A stretch of 64,000 bases of DNA from Hyphomicrobiales bacterium (lineage in GTDB: Bacteria; Pseudomonadota; Alphaproteobacteria; Rhizobiales; Rhizobiaceae). The notes under the pieces were generated by a model, which was not told the origin of the DNA, made no database searches, and saw only the letters and a list, made by a program, of their open reading frames with translations. Made by a program: the position numbers and the translations under genes. Where the stretch lies: assembly GCA_003577315.1 (NCBI GenBank), contig QEVK01000001.1, forward strand, positions 1 through 64,000, written 5' to 3'. This document shows, piece by piece, positions 1 to 7,100 of the stretch (position 1 is the first letter of the stretch; each line of letters starts with the position of its first letter).

Positions 1-3000
1 CGTCGAGGCGCCGGCGCTCCGCCTCGGCGCGCGCGGCCTCCCCGGCGGCCTCCTCGGCGGCCTGCCGCCGCTGGGCCTCCTGCTGCGCCTGCGCCGCCTC
101 GTCCGCGGCGCGCTGGCGCGCGGCCTCCTCGTCCTGCCGGCGGCGCTCCTCTTCCTCCAGCCTGCGCCGCTCGCGCTCGATGCGTTCGGCCTCCTCGGCC
201 GCGCGGCGGGCTTCCTCGGCCGCGACCTCGCGCTCGACGGCAAGGGCTGCATAGTAGCGGACCTCGCGGCGCAGCCGCTGCTTCTCGATCAGCGCCGCCT
301 GCATCGCCTCGACCCGCTGCTGCTCCAGCTCCAGCGCGCGCTGGGTCAGGAACTGCGCCAGCGCTCCGGTGTCGACCTCGACGCGCACGTCGCCGGGCGG
401 CCCGGCCGCGGCCAGCCGCACCGAGGGCTCGGAGCCGGCCAGCGCCTCCAGGCCGGGATCGTAGGTCAGCGTCGCATCGGCGCCCATGGTGCCGGCGGAA
501 AGATCGGCCCGCACCTCGCCGGCAAGCGTCGCGCCTTGGGTCTCCAGTCGCAGCGGCGGCGCGCGCAGCGCTCCGTTGGCGACGGTGAAGGCGATTTCCG
601 CGCCGTCGGCGGCGAAGGTGCCGTCGCGCACCAGCGGCGGCGCGAACGCCGCGACGGCCGCCGCGTCGATGTCGGGGCCGAGCGCATCGGCCCTGGCGAT
701 CAGCGCGGGGAAGGCGTGCGGCGCGAGGCCGGAGACGACGAGGTCGCGCAGGCGGGCGCTGCCCGATCCGGCAAGGGCGGCGACGATGCCGTCGACCGAC
801 TTGCCGCTCGCCGTGACCGAGGCCGTCAGGTCGGCGGTGCCGGAAAGGCCGGCCTCGCCGATCAGCTCGCGCACGCCGGCGCCGTCGAGGCGAAGCTGGG
901 CCGACAGCAGGCCGGTGCCGCCGTCGTTGCGGAAATCGACGATGCCGGAGGCCACGCCGCCGAACGCCGACGCGCGCATGTCGGCGAGCGAGACGCCGTC
1001 GCGCCCGATCTTGAGCGTCAGCCGCGCGTCGCGCGCCTGCGCGAAGGCGCCGGCCCGGAGCCGCTCGACGGCAAGGTCGAGCTCGGCCGTCAGCGGCGGC
1101 GCGGCGGCGGGCGCGAACGGCGCGTCCGGCCAGCCCTCGCCGTCGGCCATCAGCGCCTGCGCGCCCGTGACCAGCTCGGCGACGGGCGCAAGGTCGAAGG
1201 CGGCGAGCGCCAGCGCGCCGGTCAGGTGCGGCAGCCCGTCGCGAAGCTGGGCGTTGATGTCGCCGCTGACGCCGGTATCGGCGATGTCGCCGCCAAGGCC
1301 CGACAGCACCAGCAGCCCGTCCTCGATGTCGAGGCCCGCCGAAAGGCTGGCGGGCAGGCCGAGGCCCATGCCGGGCAGCGCCACGCCCGCCGTCGCCAGC
1401 CACGGGTCGAGGTCGTCGGCCTCGAGCGCGACCGCGCCGTTGGCGGCCAGGCCGGCCGCCTTCAGCGCCGCCTCGCCCTCGAAGGTGAAGGAAAGCCCCT
1501 CGCCCGCAAGCGAGAACACGGTCTTGCCGCCTTTCGCCGGCACGCCGTCGAAGATCAGCCTCGCCTCCGCCGCGCCGGCAAGGTCGAGCGGCAGCGCCGG
1601 CAGGCCGAGCAGCGCATAGAGCGCCGGGGCCTCCTCGCCGTTCACGGAAAGCACCAGGTCGAGCGGCGCGTCGAGCGAGGTCGAAAGCGCCTCGCGCAGC
1701 TTCGCCGTCAGCGCCACCGTCGTCGCGCCGGCCCCGCCCGCGGCGTCGAGCGTCAGCGTGCCGGCCGTCTCGCCCTCGCCCGCCAGCGAGGCGACGACGC
1801 GCAGCGCCGCATCCTCGTAGAGGCCGGGATAGGCCCGCGCCCTGCGCCACGCCTCGGCGGCGAAACGGTTCTCGGGGAAGCGCTCGGCAAGCGCGGCGGC
1901 GAGCGGCGAAAGATCGGCGGCGATGATGCTGGCGTCGAGATTGCCGGACGGCGTGCCGGCGAGACCGTGCAGCGTGCCGGTGGCGCTGATGTTGGCGCCG
2001 GCGAGGCCGCCGATCGCCAGCCGGTCGATCTCCAGCCGCCCCTCCTTGAGCCTCAGCGCCGTGTCGAGCGTCTCGGCCGTCAGCCCGGCGGCCGAGACCG
2101 GCCCGGCGGCGATCTCGAATTCGAGGTCGCGGTCGGCAAGCCGCGTCTCGCCGCTGTCGCTGACGAACAGCGAGGCGAAGGCCGCCATGCCCTCGACGTC
2201 GAGCCTGTCGCCGTCGAGCCGCAGCGAAACGGAAGGCCGCGCCTGCGCCGGCGTGCGGCTGTCGATCTCGCCGCGGAACTTCGCCGCCCCCAGCATCAGC
2301 TCGAGGTCGCGGAAGGTCTGGCGCCCGGGCCGCAGCGAGACCTCGGCGCTGAAGCCGGCGGCCGGCAGCCGGCGGATGGCGTCGTCCACGTCGCGCGCCA
2401 GCCAGGCGGCGAAGCCCGAGGGCTGGCCGACCGCCAGGAGCAGCGAGCCGTCGAAGCCGAGCTCCTCGCCGACCTCGAGCTCTCCCCTCGCCTCCAGCGT
2501 GGTGCGGCCGGGCAGCGTCGCGCCGAGCGAGGCCACCGTCCAGCCGGCCTCGGACGGCTCGGCGATCAGGTGCAGGTCGCGCACCGTGGTGTCGCCCGCC
2601 ACCACCGCCGGCAGCGCCACCTCGACGCGGCCGGGGATGGTCGGGCGCGGCGTGTCGAGCAGGATCTCGTGGAAGGCGGCGAAGCGCTCGCGCAGGTTGA
2701 AGCGGCCGGCCGCCTCGCCCGCCGGATCGTCGAGGCGTATCTGCGCCCCGTCGGCGCGCACCAGAAAGCGCGGCTCGGGGCCGAGATCGAACGAGGCCGT
2801 GCCCTCGGCGGTATAGGGGTCGTCCGCCGGCCCGGTCTCGAAGCGGAACTCGGGGACGGAAAGCGATGCGTGGTCGAGATCGAATACGCCGCTCAGCCGG
2901 TAGGCCGGCGGGGCCTCACGGCCGCCGGCCGGCGCCGGCTCGGCCGCCACCGGCGCCATCACCCTGAACGTGCCGGCATAGCGGGCGCGGCCGTCCTCGA

Positions 3001-3682
3001 TGCGGGCGCTGCCGTCGCTTTCGAGCGCGAAGGCGTAGCGCTGCGGCCGCGCCTGCACGCGCAGGCGCATGCCGCCCTCTGCGTCGGCCTGCCCGGTCGA
3101 AACCGTCATCGCCATGCGCATGCCGTCGAGCCTGAGCGAGCCGTCCATGCGCCACGGCCCGGTCAGCGCGCGCGCCGAGATGGCGGCGTTGATCTCGGTG
3201 AGGCGGTGGGTGCGCCCGCTCGCGGCATGGCGCAGATCGACCCGGCCCTCGGTGACGGTCAGCTTCTCCAGCGAGATATGGCTCGCCTCGATCGGCACGG
3301 AGGGGCGCACCGCCCAGTCGAGGGCGCCGTCCTCGGCGAGGTCGACGAGGACGTGCGGGCGCACCAGCCGCATGTCGAAGATGTGGACGTCGCCGCGCAG
3401 GAAGGGCGCGAGCTCGGCGTCCATGGAGAAGGTCTCGACGGTCATCGCCGTCTCGTCCGGCCCCACGCCGGCGACGACGACGTCGGTGAAGCTGACGGAG
3501 GGGAACGGCAGCAGCGTGGCGGTGGCCGTGCCGCGCACGGTGACCTGGCGGCCGAGGATGCGGCCCGCCTCGCGCTCGAAATCGGCGCGATAGGAGGTCC
3601 AGTCGACGAAATAGGGCGCGACCAGCGCCGCCGTCAGCGCCAGCACGATCAATCCGCCTATGGCCACGAACAGCCGGGCCAC
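1..3682 (-). CDS. AsmA-family outer-membrane biogenesis protein (3' end outside window)
   Basis: At least 1227 codons are open on the minus strand, running off the left edge. The start is a GTG preceded by GGGAG seven bases upstream; no ATG lies near it. The N-terminus is a single membrane anchor (about residues 4-22) followed by the AsmA signature (PYFVDWTSYRADFEREAG, then a GRQVTVRG-like strand), and then long beta-rich, leucine/glycine/aspartate-rich repeats. AsmA-family proteins sit in the inner membrane with a large periplasmic part and are linked to lipid transport to the outer membrane. The last visible part (about positions 1-250) changes into a charged Glu/Ala/Arg coiled coil (EEAARRAAEEAERIERERRR-like), which is unusual for the family. 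The family call is firm; the cargo is unknown. Confidence 0.85.
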   Translation of the reverse strand, partial: MARLFVAIGGLIVLALTAALVAPYFVDWTSYRADFEREAGRILGRQVTVRGTATATLLPFPSVSFTDVVVAGVGPDETAMTVETFSMDAELAPFLRGDVHIFDMRLVRPHVLVDLAEDGALDWAVRPSVPIEASHISLEKLTVTEGRVDLRHAASGRTHRLTEINAAISARALTGPWRMDGSLRLDGMRMAMTVSTGQADAEGGMRLRVQARPQRYAFALESDGSARIEDGRARYAGTFRVMAPVAAEPAPAGGREAPPAYRLSGVFDLDHASLSVPEFRFETGPADDPYTAEGTASFDLGPEPRFLVRADGAQIRLDDPAGEAAGRFNLRERFAAFHEILLDTPRPTIPGRVEVALPAVVAGDTTVRDLHLIAEPSEAGWTVASLGATLPGRTTLEARGELEVGEELGFDGSLLLAVGQPSGFAAWLARDVDDAIRRLPAAGFSAEVSLRPGRQTFRDLELMLGAAKFRGEIDSRTPAQARPSVSLRLDGDRLDVEGMAAFASLFVSDSGETRLADRDLEFEIAAGPVSAAGLTAETLDTALRLKEGRLEIDRLAIGGLAGANISATGTLHGLAGTPSGNLDASIIAADLSPLAAALAERFPENRFAAEAWRRARAYPGLYEDAALRVVASLAGEGETAGTLTLDAAGGAGATTVALTAKLREALSTSLDAPLDLVLSVNGEEAPALYALLGLPALPLDLAGAAEARLIFDGVPAKGGKTVFSLAGEGLSFTFEGEAALKAAGLAANGAVALEADDLDPWLATAGVALPGMGLGLPASLSAGLDIEDGLLVLSGLGGDIADTGVSGDINAQLRDGLPHLTGALALAAFDLAPVAELVTGAQALMADGEGWPDAPFAPAAAPPLTAELDLAVERLRAGAFAQARDARLTLKIGRDGVSLADMRASAFGGVASGIVDFRNDGGTGLLSAQLRLDGAGVRELIGEAGLSGTADLTASVTASGKSVDGIVAALAGSGSARLRDLVVSGLAPHAFPALIARADALGPDIDAAAVAAFAPPLVRDGTFAADGAEIAFTVANGALRAPPLRLETQGATLAGEVRADLSAGTMGADATLTYDPGLEALAGSEPSVRLAAAGPPGDVRVEVDTGALAQFLTQRALELEQQRVEAMQAALIEKQRLRREVRYYAALAVEREVAAEEARRAAEEAERIERERRRLEEEERRRQDEEAARQRAADEAAQAQQEAQRRQAAEEAAGEAARAEAERRRLD

Positions 3683-3800
3683 GCTTTCTCCCGCCGTTTG
3701 TTCCCTAACCCGCTCCGAAGTGTAACTTCATCACGTTGTCGACAAAGAGGCAAACCGGCGCGGCGTCGGCAGCGCCGGCGCTTCCGCCCGCCTCGCGCGT

Positions 3801-5210
3801 TCAGATCGGCAGCACCTTGCCGGGGTTCATGATGTCCTGCGGGTCGAGCGCCTGCTTGATCGCGCGCATGACGTCCACCCCGGCGCCGAGCTCGTGCGGC
3901 AGGAACGCCATCTTGCCCTGGCCGATGCCGTGCTCGCCGGTGCAGGTGCCGTCCATGGCGATTGCGCGCATGTTGAGCCGGGCGACGAACGCCTCGACGG
4001 CCTCGATCTCCCTCGCATCGTCCATGTCCATCAGCGCCAGCACGTGGAAGTTGCCGTCGCCGACATGGCCGACGATGGGGGCGACGAGGCCGGAGCGGGC
4101 GATGTCGGCCTCGGTCTCCACGATGCACTCGGCAAGCCGGGAGATCGGCACGCACACGTCCGTCGACAGGGCCCGCGCGCCGGGCCTCAGCGTCATGCCG
4201 GCCCAGTAGGCGTCGTGCCTGGCCTTCCACAGCCGGTTGCGCTCGTCGGCGTCGGCCGTCCACCGGAACGGGCCGCCGCCATGTGCGGCCGCGATCTCGC
4301 CGAAGGTCTCGGCCTCTTCCTTCACGCCCGCATCCGTGCCGTGGAATTCGACGAACAGGCACGGCGTCTCCGGATAGCCGAGCTTGGCATAGTTGTTGAA
4401 GGCGCGCATGCCGAGGCCGTTGATGAGCTCGATCCGGGCCACCGGCACGCCCATCTGCACCGTCTCGATCACCGCCTTGCACGCCGAATCGACGTCGGGG
4501 AACGGGCACACGCCGCCCGAGATCGCCTGCGGGATGCCGTAGAGGCGCACGGTCAGCTCGGTGATGACGCCGAGCGTGCCTTCCGCGCCGACCAGAAGCC
4601 GCGTCAGGTCGTAGCCGGCCGAGGACTTCCTCGCTCGCTTCGCCGTCGTCACGATCGCGCCGTCGGGCATCACCGCCTTCACCGACAGCACGTTCTCGCG
4701 CATGGTGCCGTAGCGAACCGCGTTGGTGCCGGAGGCCCGCGTCGAGGCCATGCCGCCGAGGCTGGCGTTGGCGCCGGGATCGATGGGGAAGAACAGGCCG
4801 GTGTCGCGCAGATAGGTGTTGAGGTCCTGGCGCGTCACGCCCGCCTCCACCGTGCAGTCGAGATCCTCGGCGTGGACGGCCAGCACCTTGTTCATGCCGG
4901 AAAGGTCGATCGAGATGCCGCCGCCCGGCGCGTTGACGTGGCCCTCGAGCGAGGTGCCGGTGCCGAACGGGACGACCGGCACGCGATGCTGCGCGCACAC
5001 GCGCACGATCTCCTGCACATCCTCGGTCGAGCGGGCGAAGGCGACGCCGTCCGGGGCCTGCGACGGGAGGTAGGTGGTGGTGTGGCTGTGCTGGGCGCGG
5101 ATCGCCTGCCCGGTCTGGAAGCGCTCGCCGAAGCGCTGCGCCAGTATGCCGAGCACCGTGGCGATGCCGTCCTCGTTCCTCGCAACCGCCTGCACGTCGG
5201 CCAGCGCCAT
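3801..5210 (-). CDS. FAD-binding oxidoreductase, D-lactate dehydrogenase (cytochrome)/GlcD type
   Basis: A 469-residue protein of the VAO/PCMH flavin family. The FAD-binding half shows PFGTGTSLEGH, an SGMNKVL strand, DPGANASLGGMASTRASGTN and the GAEGTLGVITE loop. The C-terminal cap shows GHVGDGNFHVLA and GTCTGEHGIGQGK, the metal and substrate elements of D-2-hydroxyacid dehydrogenases. Length and motifs fit the mitochondrial LDHD/Dld group, which oxidises D-lactate or related D-2-hydroxyacids and passes electrons to the respiratory chain. Glycolate oxidase GlcD is the main alternative, but no glcE or glcF follows. The ATG is preceded by GGGAGAGGACG. It is transcribed divergently from the thioesterase gene, with 134 bp between the starts. 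Confidence 0.87.
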   Translation of the reverse strand: MALADVQAVARNEDGIATVLGILAQRFGERFQTGQAIRAQHSHTTTYLPSQAPDGVAFARSTEDVQEIVRVCAQHRVPVVPFGTGTSLEGHVNAPGGGISIDLSGMNKVLAVHAEDLDCTVEAGVTRQDLNTYLRDTGLFFPIDPGANASLGGMASTRASGTNAVRYGTMRENVLSVKAVMPDGAIVTTAKRARKSSAGYDLTRLLVGAEGTLGVITELTVRLYGIPQAISGGVCPFPDVDSACKAVIETVQMGVPVARIELINGLGMRAFNNYAKLGYPETPCLFVEFHGTDAGVKEEAETFGEIAAAHGGGPFRWTADADERNRLWKARHDAYWAGMTLRPGARALSTDVCVPISRLAECIVETEADIARSGLVAPIVGHVGDGNFHVLALMDMDDAREIEAVEAFVARLNMRAIAMDGTCTGEHGIGQGKMAFLPHELGAGVDVMRAIKQALDPQDIMNPGKVLPI

Positions 5211-5344
5211 GATCGTCCTCTCCCTCGAGGCGTCGGCGGCGCACTTGCGCGCATCCGCCCTTTCTTCTATCCGCGATGGCGAGAAATGTGCAGATGGCGG
5301 CCGGATTGTCCAGCGCCGCGCGCCGCGACAAAGAGGGAGGCTCC

Positions 5345-5893
5345 ATGGCCAACGAGACCCTTCGCCCGACTCTCGACCCGATTCCAGGCGCCGCGCCGGG
5401 CGCGGCCGGCGATCCGGCTCCGTTCCCGTCGCGCCCGCACCCGATCGAGAAGGAGTGGATCGACTACAACGGCCACCTCAACATGGCCTACTATGCCGTG
5501 CTGTTCGACCGTAGCGTCGACGACTTCTTCGAGGCGCTGGGCATGGGCAAGCAATATGCCGCGACCCGGCGGCTGACGACCTACAGCGCCGAGTTGCACA
5601 TCTGCTACGTGCGCGAGCTGCATCTGGGGCACACGGTCGTCTGCAACGCCCGGCTTCTCGACTACGACGGAAAGTGCATCCGCGTCTTTCAGGAAATGCG
5701 CCACGAGGACGGCTGGCTGGCGGCGACGGCCGAGACCCTGACGCTGCATGTCGACATGAACGGGCCGAAGGTGGTTCCCTTCCCGCCCGACGTCCTCGCC
5801 CGCATCGAGGCGATGCACGCCCGGCACGCGCACCTGCCCGTGCCGGAGCGCGCCGGGCGCGCGATCGGCATCCGCCGCAAGACGCCGGCCTGA
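5345..5893 (+). CDS. Hotdog-fold acyl-CoA thioesterase family protein
   Basis: A 182-residue protein with the 4HBT-type hotdog signature IDYNGHLNMAYYAVLFDRS at about residues 39-57, where Asp and Asn-Gly-His-Leu/Met occupy the usual active-site segment, followed by the YVRELHLG and QEMRHEDG strands. The start is the ATG after GAGGGAGGCTCC; upstream in-frame codons lack a better ribosome site. Relatives hydrolyse acyl-CoA thioesters, including those in carnitine and betaine breakdown. The substrate cannot be deduced here. It is divergent from the D-2-hydroxyacid dehydrogenase gene and 78 bp upstream of the kinase-like gene. Confidence 0.8.
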   Translation: MANETLRPTLDPIPGAAPGAAGDPAPFPSRPHPIEKEWIDYNGHLNMAYYAVLFDRSVDDFFEALGMGKQYAATRRLTTYSAELHICYVRELHLGHTVVCNARLLDYDGKCIRVFQEMRHEDGWLAATAETLTLHVDMNGPKVVPFPPDVLARIEAMHARHAHLPVPERAGRAIGIRRKTPA

Positions 5894-5971
5894 AGGCGGC
5901 CGGGCGCGATCCGGGGGTTGCCCGCGCCGCGCCGCTTCTGTAGGCACGGCCGGGCAAAACCGGAACAGGGC

Positions 5972-7030
5972 ATGGTAGATTTCGTTTCGCAGGCCGTGCT
6001 CAAGCGCGATCTGTTCTCCGAGACGCACAAGGGCCATCTGGCCAGCGCCCCCGACGTGGCGGCGATCCGCCGCGTGGTGACGGCCGCGCCGGCGTGGACC
6101 CGGCCGGTGGCCTGGGCGCTCGCCCGCCGCGAGATCGCCGCGCTCGCCGCCGTCTCCGGCATCGAGGGCACGCCGCGCCTGTTCGGCGTCGACCGCGACG
6201 GGCTCGTGCGCGCCTGGACGGAGGGCGCGCCGCTGCATCTGGCGCGGCCGTCGGACCGCCAGTGGTATGCCGACGCCTTCCGCCTGCTACGGGCGCTGCG
6301 GCGCGCCGGCATCACCCACAACGACCTCGCCAAGCCGCAGAACTGGCTGATGACGCCGGACGGCCGCGCCGCGGTGATCGACTTCCAGCTCGCCTCGCGC
6401 CACCGCCGGCGCGGCCGCTTCTTCCGCCTGCTCGCCTACGAGGATTTCCGCCACCTGCTCAAGCAGATGCGCGCCTTCGCGCCCGAGCTGATGACGCCGA
6501 CGGCAAGGCGCATCCTGGCCCGGCGCTCGCTGCCCAGCCGCATCTGGATGGCGACCGGCAAGAAGGTCTACAACGCCGCGACCCGGGGCCTCTTGCGCTG
6601 GTCCGACGGCGAGGGCACGCACGACCGCCTCGACCGCGAGGGGCCGGCGATCCGGCAGGCGCTGGCCTCGGTCGCGGGCGTGCGCGACGTGGCGCTCACC
6701 GCCTACCCGCTGCCGCGCAAGGGCGTCGGCATCTACGCCTTCGTCGAGGCGGCGGAGGGGGTGTCGCGCGAGGCGCTGGAGGGCGCGCAGGACAGGCTGG
6801 GCGAGGCCCGCGCCGATCTCGTCCAGGCCGTCCCGGCGCTGCCGCGCGCAGCGGACGGCGCGCCGCGCCTCGACATCCTCGACCTGGTGGCGATGAACCA
6901 GATCCCGGCGCTCAACGCGCTGGTCGGCGGCGACGGGGCGCTCGCCGCCACCGTGACGCCGATCGTCGCCGGCAGGCTCAACTTCTCCGACCGCCGCATC
7001 GCCCGCCACGAAACCCGCAGCGCGCAATGA
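5972..7030 (+). CDS. Kinase-like protein with a C-terminal region resembling an acyl-adenylate ligase subdomain
   Basis: A 352-residue protein. Residues about 60-170 look like a small protein-kinase fold: a catalytic loop THNDLAKPQNWL (Asp, then Asn five residues on) followed by AVIDFQLAS in place of the DFG segment, as in RIO/lipopolysaccharide-kinase-like proteins. The Gly-rich loop is poor. Residues about 225-305 (ASVAGVRDVALTAYPLPRKG, then IYAFVEAAEG and LPRAADGAPRLDIL) resemble the mobile C-terminal domain of AMP-forming ligases, but the usual Gly-Lys near the end is Gly-Ala. The ATG at 5972 follows ACAGGG and was chosen over an upstream in-frame start with no ribosome site. Kinase-like identity is reasonably supported; the ligase resemblance is my inference, and the substrate is unknown. 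Confidence 0.65.
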   Translation: MVDFVSQAVLKRDLFSETHKGHLASAPDVAAIRRVVTAAPAWTRPVAWALARREIAALAAVSGIEGTPRLFGVDRDGLVRAWTEGAPLHLARPSDRQWYADAFRLLRALRRAGITHNDLAKPQNWLMTPDGRAAVIDFQLASRHRRRGRFFRLLAYEDFRHLLKQMRAFAPELMTPTARRILARRSLPSRIWMATGKKVYNAATRGLLRWSDGEGTHDRLDREGPAIRQALASVAGVRDVALTAYPLPRKGVGIYAFVEAAEGVSREALEGAQDRLGEARADLVQAVPALPRAADGAPRLDILDLVAMNQIPALNALVGGDGALAATVTPIVAGRLNFSDRRIARHETRSAQ

Positions 7031-7100
7031 CGCCGGCCGGACGGGCGGCCGCGGCCGCGCTTCTGGCCTTTCGGCCCCGAATCACTACATTCCAGAGCAA

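Noticed and set aside
536..3832. Very long plus-strand open frame opposite the AsmA gene
   Set aside because: The composition (Arg/Gly/Ala/Val/Asp/Gln) is a high-GC antisense artefact; the minus strand encodes a recognisable family with a good start.
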